64,000 nt of DNA from Deinococcus sp. KSM4-11. GTDB lineage: Bacteria; Deinococcota; Deinococci; Deinococcales; Deinococcaceae. The position numbers and the translations under genes were made by a program. Under the pieces are notes generated by a model, which saw only the letters and a program-made list of their open reading frames with translations, had not been told where the DNA came from and searched no databases. This document shows, piece after piece, positions 1 to 9,502 of this stretch. Within the stretch, counting starts at the first letter, position 1, and the number at the start of each line of letters is the position of its first letter. The stretch is from contig NZ_SSNX01000001.1 in NCBI RefSeq assembly GCF_004801415.1, positions 558,001 through 622,000 on the forward strand, in the 5' to 3' direction.

Positions 1-1
1 C

Positions 2-826
2 GAAAAGATGCTCTTCGAGGCCCTCGACGACCTCGGCGTGCCCTACGACAAGGTGTACGTCCCGCAGCTGAAACTCACCTTCGATGACGCCGGTAAGGCG
101 CAGGTGCCGTGGAAGGTCGCCATCGAACGCTGCGTCAGCCAGACGCGGGGACACGCCGTCACGCGCGCACTGGAAGGCTTCGGCGTCAAGGTCATCAACC
201 CGGCCCACGTCATCGAACTGTGCGGTGACAAACTGGCCACGAACGCCGCCCTGCACGCGGCCGGGCTGCCTACCCCCCGCACCGGCGTCGCCTTCGACGG
301 CGACGCGGCGCTGGAACTCATCGGGGACATGGGCTACCCGGTGGTGCTCAAGCCCACCGTGGGCTCGTGGGGCCGCATGGTCAGCCGCCTGAACGACCGC
401 GCCGCCGCCGAGGCCATCATCGAGCACAAGGAGGTGCTGGGCGGCCCCGCGCACGGCATCTTCTACGTGCAGGCCCTGGTCGATAAGCCCCAGCGCGACA
501 TCCGCGCCTTCGTCGTCGGGGGCGAGTGCATCGGTGCCATCTACCGCACCTCCGAGCACTGGATCACGAACACCGCCCGGGGTGCGAAGGCCAGCAACTG
601 CCCGGTCACGTCCGAAATCGCCGATCTCGCGCAGCGGTCGGCCGCCGCTGTGGACGGACAGATCGTCGCCATCGACCTCGTCGAGGATCCCCACGCGAGC
701 AACGACTGGGGCGGGCTGCTCGTCATCGAGATCAACCACACCATGGAATTCAAGAATTCCGTGAGCACCACCGGTGTGAATATCCCCCGCCGCATGGGCG
801 AGTACGCGATCACCCTGCTGGGTTGA
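2..826 (+). CDS. lysX: LysW-dependent alpha-aminoadipate/lysine ligase LysX, 5'-truncated by window edge
   Basis: ATP-grasp ligase that attaches alpha-aminoadipate to the C-terminal glutamate of the carrier protein LysW, the first protection step of the LysW lysine pathway of Thermus and Deinococcus. The frame is open to the window edge; the in-window ATG at 8 is probably internal, since family members have roughly 14 more residues and the codons before it (Glu-Lys) fit the family. I recognise the family motifs ERCVSQTRG, the ELCGDK..T block opening the ATP-grasp fold, YPVVLKP.VGSWGR, HKEVLGG, the DIRAFVVG strand, HWITNTARG and the C-terminal [12 protein letters not shown] metal/ATP site. 274 codons are visible. 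It is followed closely by an HD-GYP gene that has its own ribosome binding site. RimK/glutathione-synthase-like ligases are the alternative, but the NTARG and NHTMEFKN motifs point to LysX. Confidence 0.92.
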   Translation, partial: EKMLFEALDDLGVPYDKVYVPQLKLTFDDAGKAQVPWKVAIERCVSQTRGHAVTRALEGFGVKVINPAHVIELCGDKLATNAALHAAGLPTPRTGVAFDGDAALELIGDMGYPVVLKPTVGSWGRMVSRLNDRAAAEAIIEHKEVLGGPAHGIFYVQALVDKPQRDIRAFVVGGECIGAIYRTSEHWITNTARGAKASNCPVTSEIADLAQRSAAAVDGQIVAIDLVEDPHASNDWGGLLVIEINHTMEFKNSVSTTGVNIPRRMGEYAITLLG

Positions 827-903
827 CCTGAGGATTGCACTTTCGGCGTGGCACCCTGACCCGTACACTGCACGCAGGCACATGCGCTGAGGAGGACAGG
901 ACG

Positions 904-3171
904 GTGGCCGGCGAGAACGACTCAGGGCACACAGGGCAGCCGGGCGACCGGGTCACCAGGCCGTCCATCGCGGTGGGCGGCGGGTCCTGGTTCGTGCGCC
1001 TGCGCCTGGGAGTGGACGGAGACCTCGAGTTGCACCCGGACACCGAGGCGGCGGCCGCCCACGCGGCCCATACCCGGCTGAACGGCGTGCCGCTCGATAC
1101 GGTGCTCGGGGCCCGCTGGGGCATCCCGCACCTGCTGTCCACCTCCACCCGGTTGCGGCCCGACGCTACCCTGGTCGATACGGCGATCCTGCACCGCGGC
1201 GCCCCAGCCGACTCCTGGCTCTGCCTGAGCTGGGAACGGGCCAAGCCTGTGTCTCCGACGGAGCCATGCGCAGCCACGCCGGACGCCATCACGGCGGAGG
1301 TTCTGGACTGGATGACCCTCAGCCCCGAGGACGCCCTGAGTGCCGCCGGTCCCTCCCTTCAGGCGGGCGGGGTGCTGGGTGTGGAGGTCACCGACGGCAT
1401 CAGCCTTCACCAGTTGCTCCTGGGAGATGCGCCGCCGGTTCTCGAACCGCACGCGCTCCTGCTGGGCACGCCGGACGATCCCGTGGGCCGGATGACCCTC
1501 GCCATTCCCCCGGAAGAGGCCCGGCCCGCCGTCCACATGGCCGCCTGGATGCTCACCCAGGTGGCGCAGCGTGCCCGACTGAGACATGAGGTGCGCCGCC
1601 GGGACCAGTCGGCGCAGCGCGTCGTGGATCTGCAGCGCGCCGTCCTGTCCGTCGTGAGCGGGGACGCCCCGCCGGAAGCGGCGATCTACGCCGCCACCCG
1701 GCTCCTGCACGCGCAGGCCGGCACGCTGATCACGTCGAATTCCGGCAACCGCGCCGCACCTGAGATCTACGGCGGCTGGATCACGGAACTCCTCCGGCAG
1801 CAGGTGCTTGCGCGTCTGGCCGAGGACGGCGATCCCCGGCCCAGCTACGCGGTTATGCCAGCCGATCAGGCCCCGGTGCTGATCGTGCCATTGCCCGCCC
1901 AGGGCACGCGCCGTGGCGCCTGGGTCTTTCAGCTCAGCCGCCGCCCCTGGTTCCTGCGCCCCACCGTGCTGGACGCCCTGCTGGAGGCCGCCCGCCATCC
2001 CGTGCACCTGCACGGCTGGGCGACGCCCCCCGCTCTGGAGCCGGCGGCGACCTCGCGATCAGAGCCGCGCAGCGTGCTGTCCCTGTTGCAGCAGCTCGGC
2101 GACCTCGAGGCACCATCGGCGGTGGCTGGGCAGGGATTAAGGTACCTCGCGCCCTCCGGCCACGGCGCGTGGGGGGCCTACCTGGCCGTCAAGGGCGGCC
2201 AGGAGCCCAACGGTTCCAGTGGGATCGTTACGCTGAGCAGCGTGCTGCGCATTGGCTCCGACCTCGACCATCCCAGGCCCAGCGTGCTGCAGTCGGTCGT
2301 CGCGGCCTTCTGGCATACCGTGGGCCGGGCCGAGGGGCTCAGTCTCAGCGCGCCGCATCCGCTGTTGCCCGCCCCCCTGCAACGCCTGTCGCTCGCGCCG
2401 GTGCGTACGGCCGGCGGCGAACGCGTGTCCGGCGTGCTCGTCGTCGGCAACGGCCCCGAGGACGCTCGCGCCGACGCGCAACTGCCCACGCTGCTGGCCG
2501 TGCTTGCCCAGCAGGTCGGTCAGGCGGCCGAACGACAGCTGTCGCTCCGGCAGCTGTCCCGGGCGCGCGAACAGACCTTCCGAATTCTGGGCCGCCTTCT
2601 GGAATACCGCAGTTTCGAGACCAAGGGCCATACGGATCGCGTGACCAGCCTCGCCCTCAAGCTCGGCCTGCAACTCGACCTGACCTCCGCGCAGCTCACG
2701 ATTCTGCGCTGGGGAGCGTACCTGCACGACATTGGCAAGATCGCCATTCCGGACGCCGTGCTGCACAAGGACGGCCCGCTGAGCACCAGCGAACGCGGCC
2801 AGATGCACGAGCACGTGCTTATCGGCGAGGCCCTGCTGCGCGAACAGGCCCTGGTTCCCGAGGGCGTGCTGGAGATCGTCCGCTCGCACCATGAACGCTG
2901 GGACGGAAGCGGCCACCCGGATGGTCTGCGCGGCGACGGCATCCCCCTGCTGGCCCGGGTGTTCTCCGTGGTGGACGTGTACGACGCCCTGACGAGCACG
3001 CGGACGTACAAGCCCTCATGGACGCAGGAGCAGAGCCTGGTGGAACTGGCGAACCTGGCGGGTCAGGCGCTCGACCCGAAACTCACGCGGGTGTTCATCG
3101 AGATGGTGCGGCGCGGTGACCTCAGCGGCGATGACGGCATGGATGTCCTGGCCGGACTGTCTGCCGACTGA
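904..3171 (+). CDS. HD-GYP domain phosphohydrolase with long N-terminal sensory region
   Basis: Probable cyclic-di-GMP phosphodiesterase or related HD-GYP hydrolase, 755 aa. The C-terminal ~190 residues hold the catalytic domain: HDIGK near residues 608-612, then an H...G helix, [11 protein letters not shown] near 665 and the [11 protein letters not shown] segment. The signature Tyr of GYP is His here (GSGHPDGL). The N-terminal ~550 residues show no transmembrane segment; the stretch around 230-540 looks like one or two degenerate GAF-type domains joined to the HD domain by a short coiled coil. I chose the GTG at 904 because AGGAGG lies 8 nt upstream; an in-frame TTG at 835 would add 23 residues unlike the rest. 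TACACT at 864-869 is a plausible -10 for a short leader. It lies 77 nt downstream of lysX. Substrate cannot be told from sequence. Confidence 0.85.
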   Translation: MAGENDSGHTGQPGDRVTRPSIAVGGGSWFVRLRLGVDGDLELHPDTEAAAAHAAHTRLNGVPLDTVLGARWGIPHLLSTSTRLRPDATLVDTAILHRGAPADSWLCLSWERAKPVSPTEPCAATPDAITAEVLDWMTLSPEDALSAAGPSLQAGGVLGVEVTDGISLHQLLLGDAPPVLEPHALLLGTPDDPVGRMTLAIPPEEARPAVHMAAWMLTQVAQRARLRHEVRRRDQSAQRVVDLQRAVLSVVSGDAPPEAAIYAATRLLHAQAGTLITSNSGNRAAPEIYGGWITELLRQQVLARLAEDGDPRPSYAVMPADQAPVLIVPLPAQGTRRGAWVFQLSRRPWFLRPTVLDALLEAARHPVHLHGWATPPALEPAATSRSEPRSVLSLLQQLGDLEAPSAVAGQGLRYLAPSGHGAWGAYLAVKGGQEPNGSSGIVTLSSVLRIGSDLDHPRPSVLQSVVAAFWHTVGRAEGLSLSAPHPLLPAPLQRLSLAPVRTAGGERVSGVLVVGNGPEDARADAQLPTLLAVLAQQVGQAAERQLSLRQLSRAREQTFRILGRLLEYRSFETKGHTDRVTSLALKLGLQLDLTSAQLTILRWGAYLHDIGKIAIPDAVLHKDGPLSTSERGQMHEHVLIGEALLREQALVPEGVLEIVRSHHERWDGSGHPDGLRGDGIPLLARVFSVVDVYDALTSTRTYKPSWTQEQSLVELANLAGQALDPKLTRVFIEMVRRGDLSGDDGMDVLAGLSAD

Positions 3172-3281
3172 GCCGTGACCGGAGCGCAGACGCGCGCCGT
3201 CCCGGCCGCGCTCCCGACGTCTGCACATCTGCGAATCAGGCCCGCCGGGACGCGCACCTGGGCGCCCCTATACTGCCGGGC

Positions 3282-4073
3282 ATGAAGCTCGCGATCGTCG
3301 GTGTCGGGAAACTCGGACTGGCCCTGCTGGAGGGCGTCACCGCACGCGGCGTGATTCCGGCCAGCGAGATCGGCCTGCTGGACGCCAACACCACCCGCGC
3401 CGGGGAGATCGCCGGACACACCGGGGCCAGGGTGATCACGCGCGCCCAACTGGGCGGGGCCGAGCGCATCCTGGTCGCGCTGCAACCCAGGGTGTTCCCC
3501 GAGGTCTGCGAGTGGCTCGCCCTGGAGAATGTCGGGTACATCAGCACCATGGCGGGCGTCAGCGTGGCGACCCTGGTGCGGCGGCTCGGCACGCAGCGGG
3601 TCGTGCGGGTCATGCCGAACCTCGCCGCCACGATCGGGCGCAGCCAGACGGCCATCACCGGCCCGCGCGAGGCCCAGGAGGCGGGCGATCTCGCCTTCGC
3701 ACTGACCGTGTTCGGCGCGGTCGGGGACGCCTATGACCTCCCGGAGCACCTCTTCAACGCGTTCACGGGGATGAGCGCCAGCGGTCCCGCGTACGCCGCC
3801 GTGGTGGCCGAGGCCCTGGCAGACGGCGGGGTGCGCATGGGCCTGCCGCGCCCGCTGGCCAACGAACTCGCCGCGAAACTGCTGGTATCCACCGGTGAAC
3901 TGCTCCAGCGCCGCGCGCACCCCGCCATGCTCAAGGACGAGGTTGCCAGCCCCGGCGGGACAACCATCGCCGGTCTGGAAGCGCTGGAGGCGGCGGGCGT
4001 GCGCGGCGGCCTGATCCAAGCGGTCGTGGCGGCCACCCGGCGCGGCACGGAACTCGGCCACGATCAGGAATAG
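3282..4073 (+). CDS. proC: pyrroline-5-carboxylate reductase ProC
   Basis: Reduces 1-pyrroline-5-carboxylate to L-proline with NAD(P)H, the last step of proline synthesis; cytosolic. The 263-aa length is normal. The N-terminal Rossmann motif is [13 protein letters not shown] (residues 4-16), the middle carries VRVMPNLAA, and the C-terminal dimerisation domain carries GMSASGPAY and the family signature around [14 protein letters not shown]. The start is set by TATACT at 3269-3274, 7 nt before the ATG, with no Shine-Dalgarno, so the mRNA is predicted to be leaderless. It stands alone, 110 nt after the HD-GYP gene. Confidence 0.95.
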   Translation: MKLAIVGVGKLGLALLEGVTARGVIPASEIGLLDANTTRAGEIAGHTGARVITRAQLGGAERILVALQPRVFPEVCEWLALENVGYISTMAGVSVATLVRRLGTQRVVRVMPNLAATIGRSQTAITGPREAQEAGDLAFALTVFGAVGDAYDLPEHLFNAFTGMSASGPAYAAVVAEALADGGVRMGLPRPLANELAAKLLVSTGELLQRRAHPAMLKDEVASPGGTTIAGLEALEAAGVRGGLIQAVVAATRRGTELGHDQE

Positions 4074-4227
4074 CGGTGAGCGCCGTCCAGCCTGCGGTGG
4101 TCGGCACGTGAGCAGCGACGGCCGTGCCTGACCCGGGCCGCGTCAGTCGCACATCGGCGGAAGGTTCCGCCGCGCCCTTCATGACGTCAGACGGCTGTGA
4201 CGTGAAGAACCGTACACTCCGCCAGTT

Positions 4228-4791
4228 ATGACTGCCTTCCGTACCTCACGGCTCCAGCGTGGCCTGTTCCTGCTGCTGCTGAGCGCGGCTCCGGCGCTGG
4301 GAATCACGCCAGCCGGATACTACCCGTACGCCGCCGGCACCCACTGGACGTACTCCAGCGGCGAGATGCAGGTCGTCGGCCCGGCTGTGGTGCACAAGGG
4401 TGTGACGGTCACGCCGGTCAGCCACCAGTACGGGAGCACGACCTATACGCAGGATCTGCTCGAAGTCCGGCCGGACGGCAGCGTGTGGCTGCGGGGCGTG
4501 AATGCGGGCGGGCGGCTCGCGTGGTTCACCACACCCCTGACCGTCTACCCGCCCGGCCCCCTCCAGCCCGGCATGAGCTGGACGAGCGGCAACAGCGCCC
4601 TGACCCTCCGCAGCCAGGTGACCGGGATGAGCGCCCTCAAGCTGGCGGCCGGCACCTTCAATGCGCTCACCATCCGCACCGACACCACCCAGGGCGGCAA
4701 GGTGTCCACCCAGATCACCTACTTCGTGCCCACACTGGGGATTGTGCGGTACCAGACGGCCGACGGCACCCTCATCGACCTACAACGCTGA
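4228..4791 (+). CDS. secreted protein of unknown function
   Basis: 187-aa protein with a clear Sec signal peptide: basic MTAFRTSRLQR, a hydrophobic core LFLLLLSAAPALG, then the mature start near ITPAGYYPYAAGTHWTY. The mature part is beta-rich (Tyr, Thr, Val, Gly) with no Cys and ends in a segment (TQITYFVPTLGIVRYQT) typical of single-domain extracytoplasmic beta-sandwich proteins annotated as hypothetical. TACACT at 4213-4218 is 9 nt before the ATG, so the gene is probably leaderless. It converges on the GT2 gene with an 18-nt gap. I do not recognise a named family. Confidence 0.75.
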   Translation: MTAFRTSRLQRGLFLLLLSAAPALGITPAGYYPYAAGTHWTYSSGEMQVVGPAVVHKGVTVTPVSHQYGSTTYTQDLLEVRPDGSVWLRGVNAGGRLAWFTTPLTVYPPGPLQPGMSWTSGNSALTLRSQVTGMSALKLAAGTFNALTIRTDTTQGGKVSTQITYFVPTLGIVRYQTADGTLIDLQR

Positions 4792-4809
4792 CCCCCTGGC
4801 CCGGCGGGC

Positions 4810-5451
4810 CTACTTGCGTCTGGCGCGGTAGGTGAGGAGCTGCGCGTACATCCGGGTGCGGGCTCCGGCCCCCTTCCAGAAGCCGCGCTTCTTTTCCTTC
4901 ACCACCTGGGCCACGTTCGGCAGCTCGATGTAGTCCCAGCGCGCCCCCGTGCCTTTGAGGTGGGCGGTGATCGCCGGTTCCGGCCAGCGTTCATCCGTCA
5001 GGTGGGGAACGCCCAGCAGCCAGTCCCGCCGCGCGACCCGCTGCCCGCTCAGGTGGGGCGTCAGTTTGTTCCCCCAGTCCGTCACGAAGCCGCCGCCCTC
5101 AAACACGCCGATGCTCATATCCAGGCTCCCGTCGACCACGGGCCGCACCAGCGCGTCCAGATGCCCAGTGGTCAGGCCCGTGAGGTCGGCGTCGAGCATC
5201 ACGATGAACGGCGCGTCTGTCGCGTCCAGCGCGGCACCCAGCGCCCGGCCCTTCCCACCGTTCTCCATGAGTTCCACGACTGTGGCCCCGGCCGTGCGGG
5301 CCACCTCCGCCGTGCGGTCTGAGCTGCCGTCGGAGGCCACGATCACGTCCGGCGTAAATTCCCGCGCGACCCGCACGACCTCACCGACCGTGCCTTCCTC
5401 ATTGAAGGCCGGAATCACGACCGCAATCCTCGCGTCGGGGCTGCCGGGCAT
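4810..5451 (-). CDS. family 2 glycosyltransferase (DPM1/DPG-synthase-like, soluble)
   Basis: GT-A fold glycosyltransferase, 213 aa, no membrane segments, so it resembles the soluble catalytic domain of dolichyl-phosphate mannosyltransferase-like enzymes or glucosyl-phosphoglycerate synthases; donor and acceptor are unknown. Visible motifs: VVIPAFNEEGTVGEVV (nucleotide-binding start), VIVASDGSSDRT, NGGKGRALGAAL and the metal-binding MLDADL (DxD). The usual annotated start would be the ATG at 5493, but TACCAT at 5459-5464 followed by 7 nt and the ATG at 5451 matches the leaderless pattern of its neighbours and puts the first beta strand right after the start. It is divergent from argS; the two predicted -10 elements are about 65 bp apart. 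Confidence 0.82.
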   Translation of the reverse strand: MPGSPDARIAVVIPAFNEEGTVGEVVRVAREFTPDVIVASDGSSDRTAEVARTAGATVVELMENGGKGRALGAALDATDAPFIVMLDADLTGLTTGHLDALVRPVVDGSLDMSIGVFEGGGFVTDWGNKLTPHLSGQRVARRDWLLGVPHLTDERWPEPAITAHLKGTGARWDYIELPNVAQVVKEKKRGFWKGAGARTRMYAQLLTYRARRK

Positions 5452-5543
5452 GCCGATCATGGTAAGCGATCCTGGTCGGAACCGGCGCGCCATGCAGGGG
5501 GAGGCGGCGGTACAGCACGGTTGGCGTCGTACACTCCGGTGTT

Positions 5544-7373
5544 ATGGATCTCAAGGCACAACTCAAACAGGCGGTCGACGACGCAGCAGCGCAGCTCGGG
5601 ATGCCCGTGGACGCCGCCATTCAGGAAACGCCGGCCAGCAAACCCGGCGATTACGGTACGCCCGCCGCCTTCCAGATGGCCAAGTCCGGCGGGGGCAACC
5701 CCGCGCAGATCGCCGCTCAGCTCGCCCAGACCGTCGTGCTGCCAGCGGGCTTCAAGCGGGCCCAGGCGGCCGGGCCTTTCCTGAATTTCTTTCTGGATGG
5801 CGGGGTCTTCGTGCAGGGCGTCGTGGAGCGGCCCTTCGAGATGCCCGCGCTGAGCGGCAAGGTCGTGATCGAGCACACCAGCGTGAACCCGAACAAGGAA
5901 CTGCACGTGGGTCACCTCCGCAACGTCGTGCTGGGCGACTCGATGGCCCGCATCTTCCGTGCGGCGGGACACACGGTAGAAGTGCAGAACTACATTGACG
6001 ACACCGGTCGGCAGGCGGCCGAGTCGCTGTATGCCATGGAGCATTACGGCCGCACCTGGGATGGAGAGCAGAAGTACGACCACTGGCTGGGCGAGGGCTA
6101 CGTGCGCCTGAACGCCGATCCGGTCAAGCCTGAGCTGGAACCCGGCATCCGCGAGGTCATGCACAAGCTGGAGGTCGGAGCCCTGCGCCCCCTGGTCGAG
6201 CAGACGGTGAAGGCCCAGCTGGAAACGTGCTTCCGCGTGGGCGCGACCTACGACCTGCTGGTGTGGGAATCGGACGTGGTGGGCAGCGGCTTCTTGACGC
6301 AGGCCATGAACATCCTGGAAGGCAGCGAGTACACGGCGCACCCGGACAGCGGCAAGTTCGCCGGGGCGTTCGTGATGGACGTCTCGTCGTTCATGCCGGG
6401 TCTGGAGGAGCCGAACGTGGTGCTGCGGCGCTCCGACGGCACGGCCATGTACGTGGCCAAGGACATCGGGTACCAGTTCTGGAAATTCGGTCTGTTTGAG
6501 GGCATGCGCTTCAAGCCGTTCATGACCGCTCCGGACGGCCGGGCCATCTGGACGAGCGCCCCGGACGGCGAGCCCGACACCGACCGCCGCTTCGGGCACG
6601 CGGCCGAGGTGATCAACGTGATCGACTCCCGCCAGAAGCACCCGCAACTGCTCGTGAAGAGCAGCCTGGGGGTCGCCGGGCAGCTTGAGAAAGAAGAGCG
6701 CAGCGTGCACCTCAGCTACGAGTTCGTGAACCTGAACGGCCAGACCATCAGCGGCCGCAAGGGCATCACCCTCCCCGTGGACGGAGCGCTGGAGGAAGCC
6801 AGCCGCCGGGGCTTCGCGGAACTCAGCGCAAAGAACCCGGAACTGGCACAGCGGGCCGATGCCCAGGAGATTGCCCGGCGCATCGGTGTGGGCGCCCTGC
6901 GCTTCGCCATGCTCCGCAACGAGCCTAGCCGCTCCTTCGATTTCGACCTCGAGAAGGCCAGCGCCCTGAACGGTGACACGGCCCCGTATATCCAGTACGC
7001 GGCGGTGCGGGCCGCGAACATCCTCCGCAAGGCGCAGGAGGCGGGCCATGCGATCGACGGCACCGGCGCCGACTGGGAGGCCGTGCCCGACCTCGACCTG
7101 ACGCTGGCCAAGCAGGTCGCCAAGCTCCCGGAGGTCGTGGCGCAGGCCGTGAAGGCCCACTCCCCGCACGGGGTCGCGCAGTACGCCCTGGATCTGGCCA
7201 CGAGTTTCAACGCCTGGTACAACGCGAAAGACCGGCAGGGCAAACCCGCCACGAACGTCCTGCTGTCGGAGCCCGGCCTGCGTGAGGCGCGGCTCGCCCT
7301 GGTCGGCCGCTTGCGTCAGGCCTTCGAGGAGACCCTGGAGCTGATCGGCATCGAGATTCCAGCCGCGATGTAA
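5544..7373 (+). CDS. argS: arginyl-tRNA synthetase
   Basis: Class I aminoacyl-tRNA synthetase charging tRNA-Arg; 609 aa, slightly longer than many bacterial ArgS. The N-terminal ~110 residues are the additional tRNA-binding domain; the HIGH motif appears as HVGH (121-124) in EHTSVNPNKELHVGHLRN; the middle has YIDDTGRQ and the arginine-site region WESDV; the C-terminal DALR anticodon-binding domain includes PYIQYA.VRAANILRK. As in many ArgS the KMSKS loop is not canonical (QTISGRKGITLPVD). TACACT at 5530-5535, 8 nt before the ATG with no SD, predicts a leaderless message. Confidence 0.97.
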   Translation: MDLKAQLKQAVDDAAAQLGMPVDAAIQETPASKPGDYGTPAAFQMAKSGGGNPAQIAAQLAQTVVLPAGFKRAQAAGPFLNFFLDGGVFVQGVVERPFEMPALSGKVVIEHTSVNPNKELHVGHLRNVVLGDSMARIFRAAGHTVEVQNYIDDTGRQAAESLYAMEHYGRTWDGEQKYDHWLGEGYVRLNADPVKPELEPGIREVMHKLEVGALRPLVEQTVKAQLETCFRVGATYDLLVWESDVVGSGFLTQAMNILEGSEYTAHPDSGKFAGAFVMDVSSFMPGLEEPNVVLRRSDGTAMYVAKDIGYQFWKFGLFEGMRFKPFMTAPDGRAIWTSAPDGEPDTDRRFGHAAEVINVIDSRQKHPQLLVKSSLGVAGQLEKEERSVHLSYEFVNLNGQTISGRKGITLPVDGALEEASRRGFAELSAKNPELAQRADAQEIARRIGVGALRFAMLRNEPSRSFDFDLEKASALNGDTAPYIQYAAVRAANILRKAQEAGHAIDGTGADWEAVPDLDLTLAKQVAKLPEVVAQAVKAHSPHGVAQYALDLATSFNAWYNAKDRQGKPATNVLLSEPGLREARLALVGRLRQAFEETLELIGIEIPAAM

Positions 7374-7442
7374 ATCGAGGCCACAGGATTCCTGATTGTT
7401 AGAGAAGGAGATGGTTGGCCACGCCTTCCCTGCACTTCGCGC

Positions 7443-8375
7443 TTACTGGCGCGCTTCGGCGAGCTTTTCCAGCCGTTGCAGGAAGGCGACCAGCCGCGCG
7501 GCCACGGCAGGACTGAAGCGGTTGCCGCCCATGTGCGCGCCGCTCAGCGTGACCACATCGCTCAGGCCGGGTTCGGCGTAGCTGGTGAGGCGCTGTGCGT
7601 TCGTGACGGCGGGCACGACCTTGTCATCGGGACTGCTGACGATGAACAGGGGCAGGGGCGGCACCAGCGCCGTCAGGTGCAGCGGGTCGTAGTCGGAGAC
7701 CTTAGGGGCGCTCACGGTCAGGGTGGTCAGGCCGTAGGCCGCCCTGATCTCGGTGCGCCGCGACGGGGCGGACTTCCACGCGCCCATCAGGTTCACCCAC
7801 GCGTCGATCAGGGCCACGCCGCGCACCTCGTAGGGCGCGCCGGGCAGGGCGCTGCGCAGGGCGAGCAGGCCCCCCATGCTCAGGCCCAGGGCGTAGGTGT
7901 GGCCATTCCATGGGTACGAGCGGATGGCGGCCAGGTGCGCGGAGGCCGACGTGTACAGGGCATTGGCACTGCCCCAGCTGTTGGGGCCGCCGTCGCCGCT
8001 CAGCAGAACGGCAAAGTTCGCCCCGAGCAGCGCATGGATCAGGACGCCCACCTGTGGACTGTCGCGCATGCGTTCGGCTGTCTGGGCGCGGGGATGGGAC
8101 ACGATCACCAGCGGGCAGGGGCGGGCAGCGCACGCGGCGGGGATCTGCAGGTACGACGCGCCGCCGGTCGTGTTCTGCCTGACCCAGCGTCCGACCGGCA
8201 CGGTGACCCTCACTGGGGCGGGGCTGGCCACAGCGTCGCCGGAGGTGGTGCCACTCAGGGCCAGGCTGCCCACCAGCAGGGCCGACAGGAAGGCAGGCAG
8301 CCTAGCCCTTGACGGTGGGCGCGGTGACGTCCAGCCAGCAGGGTAGTCGTGCAGGGAGTGGAGCCGGATGTTCAT
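7443..8375 (-). CDS. exported alpha/beta hydrolase (lipase/esterase-like)
   Basis: 310-aa alpha/beta hydrolase. After a short basic start there is a hydrophobic export segment, LPAFLSALLVGSLALSG, then the mature protein. The nucleophile elbow is GLSMGG, a probable acid residue is in SSPDDKVVP and the catalytic His in GAHMGG near the end, which together give a Ser-Asp-His triad. The open frame extends 234 codons further upstream, but that part is the antisense of the acyltransferase gene; I start at the ATG (8375), which lies 2 nt after the acyltransferase stop. It is the last gene of the tyrA-acyltransferase-hydrolase set, so it may act on an acylated surface product; that is inference. Two cysteines (AACAARPC) may form a disulfide. 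Confidence 0.82.
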   Translation of the reverse strand: MNIRLHSLHDYPAGWTSPRPPSRARLPAFLSALLVGSLALSGTTSGDAVASPAPVRVTVPVGRWVRQNTTGGASYLQIPAACAARPCPLVIVSHPRAQTAERMRDSPQVGVLIHALLGANFAVLLSGDGGPNSWGSANALYTSASAHLAAIRSYPWNGHTYALGLSMGGLLALRSALPGAPYEVRGVALIDAWVNLMGAWKSAPSRRTEIRAAYGLTTLTVSAPKVSDYDPLHLTALVPPLPLFIVSSPDDKVVPAVTNAQRLTSYAEPGLSDVVTLSGAHMGGNRFSPAVAARLVAFLQRLEKLAEARQ

Positions 8376-8377
8376 CC

Positions 8378-9496
8378 CTACCGTCCGAACAGCAGCAGGC
8401 TGACGGGCGTGCGCCGAACCATGTGGGCCAGGAGGGCGGGAATCAGCACGGCGATCATCAGGTAGACGCCGAGGGTGGTCATGACCTGTGCGGCCGAACC
8501 GTGCGGCGGGTTCCAGCCCTCCAGAAATTGCAGCACGGCCGGATGCAGCAGGTACACCTGAAGGCTGACGATGCCCAGCCGGGCCAGCCAGCGTTGCAGC
8601 AGGCCCGGATTGAGCTGCATGCGCCATACCAGGCCCAGCAGGTTCAGGGCGACCAGGGTGGTGTAGGCCCAGGTGAGTGCGTCGAACAGCACCGGTGTGG
8701 CGTGACCCGTGCGCAGGAACCTCAGCGCCTCGGGCAGGTAGATGGCGAACACGGCCACGGTCAGCGCCAGCAGCACCCAGCGGTGCTCCAGCCACCACTG
8801 CGGGAATTCGCGCAGGCGCGACCCGACCGACACGCCCAGCAGCAGCGGCAGGATGTACCACAGGACGCTGCTGGTGGGGTAATGCAGATGCAGCACGTAG
8901 CGGTTCAGGAAATAGATCCCGATCTGCAACGGAATACCGACCAGCAGCGTGTCCGTGATGCGCGGGCGGCGCCGGGCCACCAGCACCAGCAGCGGCAGCA
9001 CGGCATACACCTCCAGGGCCACCAGCAGGAAGTACAGGTGGAAGCTCGCCTTCCCGTACAGCAGCCACGAACGCCACTGTGCCGGGTCTTGAAGCGACTG
9101 CGCATCACGCTGCCCGGTCCAGATGTACCACAGGGCGTACAGCGTAGTCCACAGCACGTACGGCCACGCGGCGCGCAGGGTGCGCCGGAACGCGTAGCGT
9201 CGCAGGTTGTACCGCCGCAGCAGGCTGCGGGTTAGCACCAGCGCCGACAGGAACACGAAGGCGGGCACCGCGAAGTGCAGCGTGCGGTTGATGATCTCGG
9301 CCGCGAGGTAAGGAGCCGTTCCCGGCTGGAGGTGCCGCAGGGCCACGCCGGTCGAGTGGTGGATGATGACTTCCAGGATCGTCAGCCCCCGGAAGGTGTC
9401 CACGCTGGCCCGCGCGGACGGACGCCGCCGCACGACGCGGGCGGGTGCCTGTGCTGCAGGGGCAGTCAGTGGTCGGCCAAGTGGGTGAACCGTCAT
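8378..9496 (-). CDS. acyltransferase 3 family integral membrane protein
   Basis: 372 aa with about ten hydrophobic segments, the layout of the acyltransferase 3 (OafA/NodX) family that moves acyl groups from cytoplasmic donors onto cell-envelope sugars or lipids. The N-terminal signature is visible: ASVDTFRGLTILEVIIHHST, with the family-conserved R and H. The C-terminal helix contains LQVYLLHP, a common motif of this family. It starts 6 nt after the tyrA stop and ends 2 nt before the hydrolase start, so the three genes are one transcript. The acceptor is unknown. Confidence 0.87.
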   Translation of the reverse strand: MTVHPLGRPLTAPAAQAPARVVRRRPSARASVDTFRGLTILEVIIHHSTGVALRHLQPGTAPYLAAEIINRTLHFAVPAFVFLSALVLTRSLLRRYNLRRYAFRRTLRAAWPYVLWTTLYALWYIWTGQRDAQSLQDPAQWRSWLLYGKASFHLYFLLVALEVYAVLPLLVLVARRRPRITDTLLVGIPLQIGIYFLNRYVLHLHYPTSSVLWYILPLLLGVSVGSRLREFPQWWLEHRWVLLALTVAVFAIYLPEALRFLRTGHATPVLFDALTWAYTTLVALNLLGLVWRMQLNPGLLQRWLARLGIVSLQVYLLHPAVLQFLEGWNPPHGSAAQVMTTLGVYLMIAVLIPALLAHMVRRTPVSLLLFGR

Positions 9497-9502
9497 GACG
9501 CC

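Noticed and set aside
835..903. TTG start giving 23 more residues on the HD-GYP protein
   Set aside because: The GTG at 904 has a near-perfect AGGAGG; the upstream part contains the likely -10.
5457..7169. 570-codon minus-strand open frame
   Set aside because: It is antisense to argS, lacks recognisable motifs and has the His/Gly/Arg-rich composition typical of shadows in high-GC DNA.
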